A stretch of 64,000 bases of DNA, from the NCBI RefSeq assembly GCF_015223355.1, contig NZ_JADFFK010000001.1:620001-684000 (forward strand), given 5' to 3'. This stretch comes from Salipiger mangrovisoli (GTDB lineage: Bacteria > Pseudomonadota > Alphaproteobacteria > Rhodobacterales > Rhodobacteraceae). Each line of letters begins with the position of its first letter. The first letter of the stretch is position 1. Made by a program: the position numbers and the translations under genes. The notes beneath the pieces are model-generated. The model ran no database searches and had not been told where the DNA came from. It worked only from the letters and a program-made list of their open reading frames with translations. Positions 1 to 10,190 of this stretch are shown piece by piece.

Positions 1-317
1 TCTTGAATAACAACGGTTTTCACCCCATCTGGCACCGGGGCGCCGGTGAAGATGCGCACCGCTTCACCCGGACCGATGCTGCCGGGGAACGCCCGGCCCG
101 CGGCGGCTTCGCCGATCACCGTGAAGCAGAGGCCCGGCGCGGCTTCGGCGACGCCGTAGCCGTCCATTGCCGAGGCGGCGAACGGCGGCTGGTCGCGGCG
201 CGCGGCGACCGGGCGGGCAAGCACGCGACCTCCGGCTTCGCGCAGCGGCACTTCCTCGATCTCCAGCGGGCGGGCGAGGGTGAAAAGATGGTCGAGCGCT
301 TCGGAAACCGGGATCAT
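1..317 (-). CDS. moeA: Molybdopterin molybdenumtransferase MoeA, 5' part only
   Basis: N-terminal 105 or so residues of MoeA, which inserts molybdate into adenylated molybdopterin in the last step of molybdenum cofactor synthesis. The reading starts MIPVSEALD, passes [16 protein letters not shown] sequence and a SAMDGYGV motif typical of the MoeA N-terminal domain, then [15 protein letters not shown]. The ATG at 317 overlaps the moaC stop (ATGA), so it is translated from the same message as moaC. The gene runs off the left edge of the window; the catalytic MoCF domain is not visible. Confidence 0.9.
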   Translation of the reverse strand, partial: MIPVSEALDHLFTLARPLEIEEVPLREAGGRVLARPVAARRDQPPFAASAMDGYGVAEAAPGLCFTVIGEAAAGRAFPGSIGPGEAVRIFTGAPVPDGVKTVVIQ

Positions 318-790
318 CTGGCCTCGTAGCGTCCCGATTTGCCGCCGTCCTTCAGCAGCACGCGCAAGCCGCCGATTTCCATCGCGCGGTCCACGGCTTT
401 CACCATGTCATAGACGGTCAGCGCGGCGGTCGAGGCGGCGGTCAGCGCCTCCATCTCGACGCCGGTCTGACCGGTGGTCTTGACCGTGGCCTCGATCTGC
501 AGGCCGGGCAGGGACGCATCGGGGGTGATCTCGACGGTGACCTTGGTGATCGGCAGCGGGTGGCAGAGCGGGATCAGATCGGAGGTCTTCTTGGCGCCCA
601 TGATCCCCGCAAGCCGCGCCACGCCGATGACATCGCCCTTTTTCGCCTTGCCCTCGGTGATCAGATCGAAGGTCGCCTGTTCCATGCGGATCCATGCGCC
701 TGCCGTGGCGATGCGGGACGTTACGGGTTTATCCGAAACGTCGACCATATGGGCATCGCCCTTGGCATCGAAATGGGTGAGGCCGCTCAT
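314..790 (-). CDS. moaC: Cyclic pyranopterin monophosphate synthase MoaC
   Basis: 158 residues, normal MoaC length. With MoaA it converts GTP to cyclic pyranopterin monophosphate, the first stage of molybdenum cofactor synthesis in the cytoplasm. The family signature [13 protein letters not shown] lies near residue 75 and [13 protein letters not shown] near residue 110, carrying the conserved His and Glu of the active site. The start at 790 overlaps the trpC stop by four bases and the stop overlaps the moeA start, so trpC-moaC-moeA is one translationally coupled string. Confidence 0.95.
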   Translation of the reverse strand: MSGLTHFDAKGDAHMVDVSDKPVTSRIATAGAWIRMEQATFDLITEGKAKKGDVIGVARLAGIMGAKKTSDLIPLCHPLPITKVTVEITPDASLPGLQIEATVKTTGQTGVEMEALTAASTAALTVYDMVKAVDRAMEIGGLRVLLKDGGKSGRYEAR

Positions 791-1590
791 GCCGGAACCG
801 GGTCGGCAAGGAGCGTGCGTGTCGCGGCCTCGACGTTTTCCTGCCGCATCAGGCTCTCGCCGATGAGGAAGGCGCGGGCACCGTATTGCGCCATGTCCGC
901 GAGATCGGCAGGCGTGTTGAGCCCGGACTCGGAGATCAGGAAACGCCCTTCGGGCACGCCCTTCGACAGCTCGCGCGTGGTGCCGAGCGAGGTCTCGAAG
1001 GTCTTGAGGTTGCGGTTGTTGACCCCGATCAGCGGCGATTTCAGCTTGAGCGCGCGCTCCAGCTCCTCGGCGTCATGGACCTCGATCAGCGCGTCCATGC
1101 CCCAGTGGAAGGCGGCATCTTCCAGCTCGGCGGCCAGCGTGTCGGAGACCGAGGCCATGATGATCAGGATGCAGTCGCCGCCAAGCGCGCGGGCCTCGGC
1201 GACCTGGTAGGGGTCGTACATGAAATCCTTGCGCAGCGCGGGCATGTTCGTGGCCGAGCGCGCCTCGGTCAGGAAGCCCTTGGCGCCCTGGAACGAGGGC
1301 GTGTCGGTCAGCACCGAGAGGCAGGTCGCGCCGCCGCGTTCATAGGCCTGTGCCAGCGTCGCGGGATGGAAGTCTTCGCGGATCAGGCCCTTGGAGGGCG
1401 AGGCCTTCTTCACTTCCGAGATCAGCCCGTACCCGGTTTTGGCCGCATCGAAAAGCGCCTGCGCGAAGGGGCGCACAGGGCCTGCGTCGCGCGCCTCGGC
1501 CTCGACCTCGCTCATCGGTTTCGCGGCCTTGTCGGCGGCGACCTCTTCGAGCTTGTAGGCCTTGATCTTGTCGAGGATCGTCTGGGTCAT
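787..1590 (-). CDS. trpC: Indole-3-glycerol phosphate synthase
   Basis: 267 residues, a stand-alone TrpC TIM barrel (not fused to TrpF). It closes 1-(o-carboxyphenylamino)-1-deoxyribulose phosphate to indole-3-glycerol phosphate in tryptophan synthesis. Visible motifs are [11 protein letters not shown] (residues about 58-68), [10 protein letters not shown] (about 120), [10 protein letters not shown] (about 190) and SESGLNT (about 220), the usual phosphate-binding and catalytic elements. It lies 32 bases after ung and overlaps moaC by ATGA. Confidence 0.96.
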   Translation of the reverse strand: MTQTILDKIKAYKLEEVAADKAAKPMSEVEAEARDAGPVRPFAQALFDAAKTGYGLISEVKKASPSKGLIREDFHPATLAQAYERGGATCLSVLTDTPSFQGAKGFLTEARSATNMPALRKDFMYDPYQVAEARALGGDCILIIMASVSDTLAAELEDAAFHWGMDALIEVHDAEELERALKLKSPLIGVNNRNLKTFETSLGTTRELSKGVPEGRFLISESGLNTPADLADMAQYGARAFLIGESLMRQENVEAATRTLLADPVPA

Positions 1591-1622
1591 GGCGGGCTCC
1601 GTATCGTTCTTGCGCCGGTCCG

Positions 1623-2276
1623 TCAGGCCGCGCCGGGCGTGGTCCAGTTGATCGGCGTCTCCCCTCTGGCTTTAAGCCAGTCGTTGACGCGGGAAAAGGG
1701 GCGCGATCCGAAAAAGCCGCGCCGCGCCGAGAGCGGCGAGGGGTGGGCCGAGGTCAGGATCAGGTGAGCGTCGCCATGGATGTGCGGCGCGAATTTCTGC
1801 GCGTGCCCGCCCCAGAGGATGAAGGCGCGCGGCTGGTCCGAGAGCGCCTCCAGCACCTGCGCGGTGAGCTTCGACCAGCCAAGCTTGGCGTGGGCGCCCG
1901 CATTGCCCGCAGGAACCGAGAGCGCGGTGTTGAGCAGCAGCACGCCCTGACGGGCCCAGAAGCGCAGGTCGCCGTTCGGCGGCACGGACCCGAACTCTTC
2001 CTGCAACTCCTTGTAGATATTGGTCAGCGAGCGCGGCAGGGGCCGTACTTCGGGGTCTACCGAAAAGGACAGCCCATGGGCGTGGCCGGGGGTCGGGTAG
2101 GGATCCTGCCCGAGGATCACCACGCGCACATCGCCCGGCGCGCAGGCATCGAGCGCGGCGAAACGCTGCGGCTCGGGCGGCAGGATTTGCCGGGTTTCCT
2201 CCGCAAGCGCGGTGGCGATGCGGGGGAAATCTTCGGTGAAAAAGGGCAGGTGGCCCCAGCTGGCAGGCAGGCTCAT
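1623..2276 (-). CDS. ung: Uracil-DNA glycosylase, family 1
   Basis: 217 residues. Family 1 uracil-DNA glycosylase excises uracil from DNA as the first step of base excision repair. The water-activating motif [17 protein letters not shown] starts near residue 56, the [11 protein letters not shown] region follows, and the leucine-loop motif [14 protein letters not shown] is near residue 185. Its start at 2276 overlaps the trpD stop by four bases, so a DNA repair gene is translationally coupled inside a tryptophan operon, between trpD and trpC. Confidence 0.95.
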   Translation of the reverse strand: MSLPASWGHLPFFTEDFPRIATALAEETRQILPPEPQRFAALDACAPGDVRVVILGQDPYPTPGHAHGLSFSVDPEVRPLPRSLTNIYKELQEEFGSVPPNGDLRFWARQGVLLLNTALSVPAGNAGAHAKLGWSKLTAQVLEALSDQPRAFILWGGHAQKFAPHIHGDAHLILTSAHPSPLSARRGFFGSRPFSRVNDWLKARGETPINWTTPGAA

Positions 2277-3295
2277 GCGGCGGCTTGGCTGGCCTTGGCG
2301 AGCGCCTCGACCTTACCCTTGGCCGCGCCGCTGTCGATGCTCTCGCGCGCCATGGCGACGCCTTCCTGCAGGTCGGCGGCCTTGCCCGCAACCACCAGAG
2401 CGGCGGCGGAGTTCAGCAGCACCGCGTCGCGATAGGCATTCTGCGCCCCGTCCAGCAGCGCGCGCATGGCGGCGGCGTTCTCTGCCGGATCGCCGCCGAC
2501 AATCTCTTCGAACGGGTGTTCGGGAAGACCCGCATCCTCGGGGTGCAGTTCGACCTCGCGGATGGAGCCGTCCTCTTCCAGCGCCGCGACCCAGCTCACG
2601 CCCGAGATCGCCAGCTCGTCGGTGCCGTCCGAGCCATGCACCAGCCAGGCGCGTTCGGACCCGAGTTGGCCCAGCGTCTCGGCCATCGGCCGGATCAGGT
2701 CGCGCGAAAACGCCCCGGTCAGTTGGCGCTTGACGCCCGCGGGGTTGGTCATCGGCCCGAGGATGTTGAAGATCGTGCGCGTGCCCAGTTCCATCCGCGG
2801 CGGGCCGACGTGCTTCATCGCCGGGTGGTGCATGGTCGCCATCATGAAGCAGATGCCAACCTCGTTCAGGATCGGCGCGATCGCCGAGGCGGGCAGCATC
2901 ACGTTGATGCCCATTTGGCCGAGCGCATCGGCAGAGCCCGACTTCGACGACAGGTTGCGGTTGCCGTGCTTGGCCACGGTGACACCCGCGCCTGCGACGA
3001 CAAAGGCGGTGGCGGTCGAGATGTTCAGCGTGCCCTTGCCGTCACCGCCGGTGCCGACGATGTCGATGGCGCCCGCGGGGGCGATCACCTTGTTGCATTT
3101 CGCGCGCATCACAGCGGCGGCGGCGGCATATTCCTCGACCGTCTCGCCGCGGGTGCGCAGGCTCATCAGCAGGCCGCCGATCTGCGCCGGAGTGGCTTCT
3201 CCCTCGAAGAGGATCTCGAAGGCGGTCTCGGCCTCCTCCCGGCTCAGCGGACGGGTACAGGCGGCGCCGATCAGCGGCTTCAGTCGATCGCTCAT
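2273..3295 (-). CDS. trpD: Anthranilate phosphoribosyltransferase
   Basis: 340 residues. TrpD transfers phosphoribose from PRPP to anthranilate, the second step of tryptophan synthesis. The PRPP-binding glycine loop [15 protein letters not shown] is near residue 80 and [15 protein letters not shown] near residue 108; [13 protein letters not shown] lies further on. The start overlaps the trpG stop by ATGA and the stop overlaps the ung start, consistent with one coupled operon trpG-trpD-ung-trpC-moaC-moeA. Confidence 0.97.
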   Translation of the reverse strand: MSDRLKPLIGAACTRPLSREEAETAFEILFEGEATPAQIGGLLMSLRTRGETVEEYAAAAAVMRAKCNKVIAPAGAIDIVGTGGDGKGTLNISTATAFVVAGAGVTVAKHGNRNLSSKSGSADALGQMGINVMLPASAIAPILNEVGICFMMATMHHPAMKHVGPPRMELGTRTIFNILGPMTNPAGVKRQLTGAFSRDLIRPMAETLGQLGSERAWLVHGSDGTDELAISGVSWVAALEEDGSIREVELHPEDAGLPEHPFEEIVGGDPAENAAAMRALLDGAQNAYRDAVLLNSAAALVVAGKAADLQEGVAMARESIDSGAAKGKVEALAKASQAAA

Positions 3296-3873
3296 GCAGG
3301 GACTTTCATGGTCTTCAGGAAATTCTCGATGAGGGCATGGCCGTGCTGCGAGGCGATGCTCTCGGGGTGGAACTGCACGCCGTGGATCGGCAGCTCGCGG
3401 TGGCGCAGCCCCATGATCGTGCCATCTTCGAGCCAGGCGTTGGCGATCAGCTCCTCGGGCAGGTCGTCGCGGGCGACAACCAGCGAGTGGTAGCGCGTCG
3501 CCTCGAAGGGCGACGGCAGCCCGGCGAAGACGCCGGTGTCGTCGTGGTGCATGAGACCGATCTTGCCGTGGACGATCTCGTCGTGACGCTTGACCGTACC
3601 GCCGAAGGCCTGGCCGATGGTCTGGTGGCCGAGGCAGACGCCGAAGAGCGGCGTGCGCGTCTCTGCGGCGGCCTCGGTGAGCGCCAGGCAGATGCCCGCC
3701 TCGGTCGGTGTGCAGGGGCCGGGCGAAAGCAGGATGCCGGCGGGCTTCATCGCCATCGCCGCCTGGACGTCGATCTGGTCGTTGCGCACGACCTTCGCCT
3801 CCACGCCCAGCTCGCCCACGTAATGCACGAGGTTCCAGGTGAAACTGTCGTAATTGTCGATGAGAAGCAGCAT
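3292..3873 (-). CDS. trpG: Anthranilate synthase glutamine amidotransferase subunit
   Basis: 193 residues from the ATG at 3873. An upstream in-frame extension exists, but [18 protein letters not shown] is the standard class I amidotransferase start. It supplies ammonia from glutamine to TrpE. The nucleophile motif [15 protein letters not shown] is near residue 78, and the catalytic His-Glu pair sits in [10 protein letters not shown] near residue 168. It opens the trpG-to-moeA operon and is divergent from the deacetylase-like gene at 4048. Its partner TrpE is encoded about 9.3 kb away at 13144-14658. Confidence 0.95.
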   Translation of the reverse strand: MLLLIDNYDSFTWNLVHYVGELGVEAKVVRNDQIDVQAAMAMKPAGILLSPGPCTPTEAGICLALTEAAAETRTPLFGVCLGHQTIGQAFGGTVKRHDEIVHGKIGLMHHDDTGVFAGLPSPFEATRYHSLVVARDDLPEELIANAWLEDGTIMGLRHRELPIHGVQFHPESIASQHGHALIENFLKTMKVPA

Positions 3874-4047
3874 GGTAGACTCTTCAGGCTGGCGGGCGGA
3901 CCCGCGGTGGGGGTATACATGCGCCCGCAGGTGGTGCAGCGTCAAGGCCATGTCCCGAACTCTGATCGGGACCGGCACATGCGCCGTAGCACGGCGACAA
4001 AGGGTCCGGCAACGGGACCCGGGGGACAACAGAGGACGGGCAGCGAC

Positions 4048-5727
4048 ATGGCACGCGGTTTCTTGGCAGGGGCGATCTGGGGGTTGGTGGTCTCCGGGGT
4101 CGGGGCAGGGGCGCTTTCGGTGGCCATGGGGCCGCCGGCCAACCGCCCGGCACCGCCCGAGATGCCCATCGCCACCGATCCTGTCGCCGAGGCGGTGGAC
4201 AGCCTGAACGATCGCGCCGCACCGGTGACCGGCACCGCCACAGAGACAACGCGTGCCGCGCCGGACAGCGAGCCCCGGATGACAGAAGCGGTCAGCGCGG
4301 CGGAGCGTGAAGAAGAGGGCGTCGCCGAGACCGCAGCAGATGCCGTCCCCGGCGCAACGACCGCTCCGCCGCCCGAGCGCGAGGTCGCCGAAACCGCCCC
4401 GCCGCCGCTGCCCGCGCGCCGACCGACCGGCGAGCAGGAGGTCGACACGGCCAGCGCCGGCCCGGCGCTGTCAGCCCCCTCGCTGGTCGAGGGCAGCGAT
4501 CCGGACACGCGACCCTTGCAGCGCCCCGAGGCCATTCCCGCGCCCGACGCCCCCAACGCGCCCGGCACCTCCGAGGTCGCGCGCCTTGCCGTCGGCGGCG
4601 ACGCCCCGGTGCAGCCGGGGCTGCCCGCGCTGCCGCCGCAGGCACCGATGGCCGAGGCGCAGCCGGCGCTGTCGACCGATCCGGCACAGCCGCCGCAGCC
4701 GAGCGAGGACGTCGGCCTTGCCGCCGAGCCCGAGGACGCCCCGCAGGACCCCGGCCAGGAGGCTAATTCGGACATTCCCGAAAAGCCTGATGCCACCCCC
4801 GAGCCCGCGCAACAGGAGCCGGCGCCGCGGGTCACCGTCCTGACGCCCGAGCGCCCCGCCGAGGCAACGCAGCCCGCCGCGCCCGGCATTGGCCGCCCCG
4901 CCACCTCGCTGATCGACCGTTCTACGGAACAGACCGAGCCCGCCGACAGCGGCGCTGCCGCCAGCGCCCCGCGCGTCGGAACCGCCGCGGAAAGCCGCCT
5001 GCCGGCGATCACGGAATCGCCCGCAACCCGCCCCGCGCCCCAGCAGAGACCGCTGCATCTCTATGGCGCCGCCTCGGACCTCGCAGCGGATGCACCGGCG
5101 ATGTCCATCGTTCTGATCGATGACGGCGTGGGACCGCTCGGACCGGAAACGGTCGAGGCCTTCCCCTTCCCGGTGAGCTTTGCCATCTCGCCTGACCATC
5201 CCGATCCCGCCGCCGCCGCCGCCGGCTACCGCGCGCGCGGGTTCGAGGTGCTGGCGCTGGCCGATCTGCCCCAGAATGCCACGCCCGCCGATGCGGAGGT
5301 CGCGCTCGAAGGCGCGCTGCACAGCGTTCCCGAAGCGGTTGCCGTGCTCGAGAGCGCGGATCTGGCGCTGCAGCACAACCGCGAGATTTCCGAGCAGGCC
5401 GCGGGCTTTCTCGCGGCCTCGGGGCACGGCCTGGTGCTGATGCCCAATGGGCTCAACACCGCCGAGGCGCTGGCCCGCCGGGCCGGTGTGCCAAGCCTCA
5501 CGATCTTCCGCGATTTCGACGGCAACGGGCAGGACCCGCGCGTCATGCGGCGCTTCCTCGATCAGGCCGCCTTCAAGGCGCGGCAGGAGGAAAACGTCGT
5601 CATGCTCGGCCGGCTGCGGGCCGACACGGTCTCGGCGCTGCTGCTCTGGGGGCTTCAGGACCGCGCGACCAGCGTGGCGCTGGTCCCGGTCTCGGCACTG
5701 CTGCTGCGGCAATCCCCGGAGAACTGA
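4048..5727 (+). CDS. Divergent polysaccharide deacetylase family protein (YibQ-like)
   Basis: 559 residues from the ATG at 4048, chosen because it begins directly with a membrane anchor ([21 protein letters not shown], residues about 4-25). Residues about 30-345 are a Pro/Ala/Glu-rich low-complexity linker. The folded domain (about 350-555) carries [32 protein letters not shown] and [13 protein letters not shown], typical of the divergent polysaccharide deacetylase family (YibQ/DUF610). The architecture points to a periplasmic, inner-membrane-tethered domain, probably envelope related. The substrate is unknown. The gene is convergent with the DUF1638 gene. Confidence 0.85.
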   Translation: MARGFLAGAIWGLVVSGVGAGALSVAMGPPANRPAPPEMPIATDPVAEAVDSLNDRAAPVTGTATETTRAAPDSEPRMTEAVSAAEREEEGVAETAADAVPGATTAPPPEREVAETAPPPLPARRPTGEQEVDTASAGPALSAPSLVEGSDPDTRPLQRPEAIPAPDAPNAPGTSEVARLAVGGDAPVQPGLPALPPQAPMAEAQPALSTDPAQPPQPSEDVGLAAEPEDAPQDPGQEANSDIPEKPDATPEPAQQEPAPRVTVLTPERPAEATQPAAPGIGRPATSLIDRSTEQTEPADSGAAASAPRVGTAAESRLPAITESPATRPAPQQRPLHLYGAASDLAADAPAMSIVLIDDGVGPLGPETVEAFPFPVSFAISPDHPDPAAAAAGYRARGFEVLALADLPQNATPADAEVALEGALHSVPEAVAVLESADLALQHNREISEQAAGFLAASGHGLVLMPNGLNTAEALARRAGVPSLTIFRDFDGNGQDPRVMRRFLDQAAFKARQEENVVMLGRLRADTVSALLLWGLQDRATSVALVPVSALLLRQSPEN

Positions 5728-5751
5728 CCAGAGCTTGTCACCCGCAGCAGG

Positions 5752-6495
5752 CTATCGCGGCGGCGAAGCCCCCAAGGACCGCGCGGAGCGCGGCCCATCG
5801 GGCCTTGCCCAGCCATCGAGTGACACCCCAAGATCGCCATATCCGGTGAGCCGCCGCTCGAAGGCGAGACCCAGCCGCGCGGCATGGCTCTCGGCCAAGG
5901 CGGCGGTCTCCGGCGCATCGACCTGCGCCAGGTGCACCAATGTTCGGTAGTTCCCGAAATAGGCATCCCGCAGCTCGGGATGCCGGTCGAGCCCGAGCGG
6001 TCGCCAGACGAAGGCGTCGAACTGCCGCACGAGGAAATCGGTGAGGAAGAAGCTGCGCATCTCGGCGCGCGCGGCGAAGCGTGCAACCCCGTCGTACACG
6101 GCGTAGCAATGCGCGCCGGGAAGCATCTCGAGGCCAAGCTCCTCGCACAGGGCGGCGAGCGCGCCGCCGGTGCCGCAATCGGCGTAGAGCAGTTTGATCT
6201 GTGCGTAGTGCCCGCGGTGTCGCGCGACCGTGGCACGCACCGCGCCTGGAATGCGCTCGGGGGAGTTGTGCAGCTTGGCAGGCAGGCAGATCAGGCCTAC
6301 GTGATCGAGGCCCCGCTGCGAGCGCAGCGCAAGCACCTCGCGTGCCAATGCGCCGCAGGCGATGAGCAGGATGCGATCAGGGGGCGCGGCTCGCGCGTGA
6401 TTTGGCTGGCGGTGATCAGGCCGAAGGCCGCCGTGCGGTGCAGACCCGTTTTCGGAAGGTGCGAATGCTCTGCTCTGATCAGGCGCGGGTGTCAT
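5752..6495 (-). CDS. DUF1638 domain-containing protein
   Basis: 247 residues from the ATG at 6495. The family has no established biochemical function. Recognisable stretches are ILLIACGALAREVLAL (about residue 40), HNSPERIPGAV, LLYADCGTGGAL with a conserved Cys, PGAHCYAVYDG and FLTDFLVRQFDAFVW. It is probably cytoplasmic. The first 17 bases overlap the preceding small membrane-protein gene, and next upstream is a corrinoid-binding protein. DUF1638 genes often accompany corrinoid methyltransferase genes, so a role in corrinoid or one-carbon methyl chemistry is a reasonable inference only. The last residues (PDGPRSARSLGASPPR) look low-complexity. Confidence 0.8.
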   Translation of the reverse strand: MTPAPDQSRAFAPSENGSAPHGGLRPDHRQPNHARAAPPDRILLIACGALAREVLALRSQRGLDHVGLICLPAKLHNSPERIPGAVRATVARHRGHYAQIKLLYADCGTGGALAALCEELGLEMLPGAHCYAVYDGVARFAARAEMRSFFLTDFLVRQFDAFVWRPLGLDRHPELRDAYFGNYRTLVHLAQVDAPETAALAESHAARLGLAFERRLTGYGDLGVSLDGWARPDGPRSARSLGASPPR

Positions 6496-6652
6496 CCGCC
6501 GGCACCGAGGCCATGCCCCAGCGGACCAGCAGCGCGACGCCGAGCAGCAGCGGAATGACCTTGCTGGCGCCCCATGCGAAGAACGCCCAGACTGTGAAAC
6601 CAGCGGAGGCAAGCACCGCGATCAAGAGAGCAACAAGAGTGGTCACCGGCAT
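6479..6652 (-). CDS. Small two-helix membrane protein, conserved hypothetical
   Basis: 57 residues from the ATG at 6652, preceded at good spacing by a strong AAAGGAG ribosome site. Two hydrophobic segments are visible: TLVALLIAVLASAGFTVWAFF (about residues 4-24) and a second around VIPLLLGVALLVRWGM (about 30-47). The tail is short and polar. The end overlaps the DUF1638 start by 17 bases, suggesting coupled translation. No function is recognised; the position between a B12-binding protein and DUF1638 is the only clue. Confidence 0.65.
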   Translation of the reverse strand: MPVTTLVALLIAVLASAGFTVWAFFAWGASKVIPLLLGVALLVRWGMASVPADDTRA

Positions 6653-6796
6653 CGGGGTCTCCTTTCCCTTCTCTGAAAGATAGGGCGCAGGCTCCCAGAA
6701 AGCAAAGACAAATCCTCGTTGCGCTCTGCTTGCCACTGGAAAGCCCCGCAATTTTCCGCCGGTGTCGCGCCGCTTTCGGGCGCGGATGCCGAGCGG

Positions 6797-7507
6797 TCAT
6801 CCCGCCGCGGCGCGGTTGTGACGCCGCGCGATCAGCGCCTTGGCGGTCTCGACGGCCACCGCGGCATCCCGGCAATAGGCGTCGGCGCCGATCGCCCGGC
6901 CGAAATCTTCGTTGAGGGGGGCGCCGCCGACCAGCACGATGGTATCGTCGCGCAGCCCCTGCGCGACCATCGTGTCGATCACCACCTTCATGTAGGGCAT
7001 CGTGGTGGTGAGCAGCGCCGACATGCCGAGGATATCGGGCTTTTCCGCTTCCATCGCCGCGAGATAGGCCTCTACCGCGTTGTTGATGCCAAGGTCGATC
7101 ACCTCGAAGCCCGCGCCCTCCATCATCATCGACACGAGGTTCTTGCCGATGTCGTGGATGTCGCCTTTCACCGTGCCGATCACCATCTTGCCGATGGTCG
7201 GTGCCCCGGTTTCGGCCAGCAGCGGCTTGAGGATCGCCATGCCGCCCTTCATCGCACCCGCCGCCAGCAGCACCTCCGGCACGAAGAGGATGCCATCGCG
7301 GAAATCCTCGCCGACGATCTTCATGCCGCCGACCAGCGCCTCGGTGAGCACCCGGTAGGGGGGCCAGCCGCGGTCGAGCAGGATCCGAACGCCTTCCTCG
7401 ATCTCCTCCTTCATCCCGTCGTAGAGGTCGTCGAACATCTGCTCGACCAGTTCCGCGTCATCAAGCTCGGACAGGATGATCTCGTCTTCGGGGTTGTCCT
7501 CGGCCAT
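6797..7507 (-). CDS. Corrinoid (B12)-binding protein, split methionine synthase component
   Basis: 236 residues. The N-terminal part (about 20-100) is a B12-binding cap helical domain. The C-terminal part is a Rossmann-like cobalamin domain with the base-off ligand motif GDIHDIGKNLV (His ligating cobalt, about residue 112), then SALLTTTMPYM and VGGAPLNEDFG. Roseobacters are known to split MetH into a B12 protein, a homocysteine methyltransferase and a pterin protein; this matches the B12 component, and the methyltransferase component lies at 9060. I chose MAEDNPEDE at 7507 as start because the upstream in-frame sequence overlaps the divergent radical SAM gene. An MtbC-like role in another methyl transfer is the alternative. 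Confidence 0.85.
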   Translation of the reverse strand: MAEDNPEDEIILSELDDAELVEQMFDDLYDGMKEEIEEGVRILLDRGWPPYRVLTEALVGGMKIVGEDFRDGILFVPEVLLAAGAMKGGMAILKPLLAETGAPTIGKMVIGTVKGDIHDIGKNLVSMMMEGAGFEVIDLGINNAVEAYLAAMEAEKPDILGMSALLTTTMPYMKVVIDTMVAQGLRDDTIVLVGGAPLNEDFGRAIGADAYCRDAAVAVETAKALIARRHNRAAAG

Positions 7508-7628
7508 AGCCACCTCCGTTGCGCTGTCTCCAGCCTGCGCCCCGCTGGCCTTCGGCACATGGCCGATTGCGACATGGCCGGGGCCGGAGGCGACGCGCGG
7601 GGCGCGGGGGCTTGCGTATGTTCGCGGT

Positions 7629-8732
7629 ATGTTCCATATCTTCCGCATGTGCGCCGCATCCCGCTTCATCGACAAAGAGCGCCGCAAGGGACGCGGTGCC
7701 GCCTCCCGCGACAGCGGGCGGTTCGAGCGGCTTGCCTATGAGGATGCGCATGACGGCTGGGAGATCCCCGAGGAGCTGCCGCCGCTGCGCACCGAGGTCA
7801 GCGAGGAACGTCCGCGCAGCCTGATCAACTACGTGCGCTCGCCGGATCTGCCCTTTGACCGGACGATCAACCCCTACCGCGGCTGCGAGCACGGTTGCAT
7901 CTACTGCTTCGCCCGGCCGACCCACGCCTACCTCGGGCTGTCGCCGGGGCTCGATTTCGAGACCAGGCTGATCGCCCGGCCCGACGCGCCCGAGGTGCTG
8001 GCGCGCGAGCTGCGCGCCAAGCGCTACCTGCCCGCGCCACTGGCCATCGGCACCAACACCGATCCCTATCAGCCGATCGAGAGGGACCGGGGGATCATGC
8101 GTGCCTGCCTCGAGGTGCTGCGCGACTTCCGCCATCCGGTGGCCATCGTCACCAAGGGCACGCTGATCGAACGCGACATCGACATCCTGTCGCAGATGGC
8201 GGCCGCGGGGCTGGTGCGGGTGGGGATCTCGGTCACCACGCTCGACGCCGATCTGGCGCGCCGGATGGAGCCGCGCGTGCCGTCCCCGGCGCGGCGCCTG
8301 CAGACGATCCGCCAGCTCAGCGCCGCGGGCATCCCGGTGCGGGTCATGGCCTCGCCGATGGTGCCCGCGCTCACCGACCCTGAACTGGAGAAGATCCTCG
8401 AGGCCGGGGCCGCGGCGGGTGCCTGCTCGGCCAGCTGGATCATGCTGCGGCTCCCGCTCGAGGTCGCGCCGCTCTGGCGGGCCTGGCTCGAAGAGCACTA
8501 CCCCGGCCGCGCCGCGCGCGTCATGGCGCGGCTGCGCGAGATGCACGGCGGGCAGGACTACTCGGCCCAGTGGCACAGGCGGATGCGCGGCGAGGGCAGC
8601 TATGCGCAGCTCATCGCGCAGCGCTTCGACAAGGCGGTGCGGCGGCTCGGGCTGGATGCGGAACAGCCGGCCCTGCGCAGCGACCTTTTCCGCGCGCCGG
8701 CGCGGGCGGGCGACCAGCTGTCACTGTTCTGA
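7629..8732 (+). CDS. PA0069 family radical SAM protein
   Basis: About 367 residues. The radical SAM cluster motif C-x3-C-x2-C is visible as CEHGCIYC (about residue 83), preceded by INPYRG and followed by the family-typical FARPTHAYLG. GTNTDPYQPIE and VTKGTLIERDID are also characteristic of this SPL-like subfamily (COG1533). The substrate is unknown. The ATG at 7629 is used; an ATG at 7647 is a possible alternative. It is divergent from the corrinoid protein and convergent with the 76-residue gene, with a double palindrome between the two stops. Confidence 0.88.
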   Translation: MFHIFRMCAASRFIDKERRKGRGAASRDSGRFERLAYEDAHDGWEIPEELPPLRTEVSEERPRSLINYVRSPDLPFDRTINPYRGCEHGCIYCFARPTHAYLGLSPGLDFETRLIARPDAPEVLARELRAKRYLPAPLAIGTNTDPYQPIERDRGIMRACLEVLRDFRHPVAIVTKGTLIERDIDILSQMAAAGLVRVGISVTTLDADLARRMEPRVPSPARRLQTIRQLSAAGIPVRVMASPMVPALTDPELEKILEAGAAAGACSASWIMLRLPLEVAPLWRAWLEEHYPGRAARVMARLREMHGGQDYSAQWHRRMRGEGSYAQLIAQRFDKAVRRLGLDAEQPALRSDLFRAPARAGDQLSLF

Positions 8733-8738
8733 GATGCG

Positions 8739-8784
8739 GCAAATCTCTTCAAAGAGATTTGCAACTTCCTTCGAAGGAAGTTGC
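8739..8784. repeat. Tandem pair of perfect palindromes between convergent genes
   Basis: Two perfect hairpins are laid end to end. The first (8739-8762) has arms GCAAATCTCT / AGAGATTTGC around TCAA. The second (8761-8784) has arms GCAACTTCCT / AGGAAGTTGC around TCGA. They share the GC at 8761-8762, and both begin GCAA and end TTGC. They fill almost the whole gap between the stops of two convergent genes. There is no T tract on either strand, so this may be a bidirectional terminator, or a member of a REP-like repeat family. Confidence 0.85.
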
Positions 8785-9015
8785 TCACCGAACAATCCGA
8801 ACAGGGTCCCGATTGCAGAAGATGATCGTCTGCCCGGCGTTCTCCACCGCGCGGAAGCCGCGCCGCTCGAGTTCCGCGAGGAACCTCTCTCGCCCGACGA
8901 TCCGCTCGATGTCGCGGGTCCGGCGGCGCACCACGCCGCCCTGCGCGGCCGCGCGGCTCAGGAAAACATGGGCAAGCCAGATGTCGGGTCGAATCGGAAG
9001 CGGCAGCTCGGTCAT
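8785..9015 (-). CDS. Small conserved hypothetical protein beside the methyltransferase gene
   Basis: 76 residues, MTELPLPIRPDIWLAHVFLS at the N-terminus, no transmembrane segment or signal peptide, rich in Arg with a GRERFLAELERRGFRAV helix and a C-terminal TIIFCNRDP strand. I do not recognise a characterised family. It lies 44 bases downstream of the homocysteine methyltransferase on the same strand and ends at the double palindrome, so it is probably the last gene of that transcript. Codon use is like its neighbours. Confidence 0.6.
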   Translation of the reverse strand: MTELPLPIRPDIWLAHVFLSRAAAQGGVVRRRTRDIERIVGRERFLAELERRGFRAVENAGQTIIFCNRDPVRIVR

Positions 9016-9059
9016 CTCCGAAACCTGCCGCTGCCATGGTTAACGCGCGGTGAAGTCCT

Positions 9060-10073
<1,014 letters not shown>

Positions 10074-10190
10074 GAAATGCCTCTTGAAAATTTCTCCCCC
10101 GAGCGGGGAATTCCACATCCGGTGCGGCGCCGCAATCCCTCGCGCAGCGGCAGCGGCGGTCCGCTGATGCGCCGCGGGCAAAGCCCGTGG

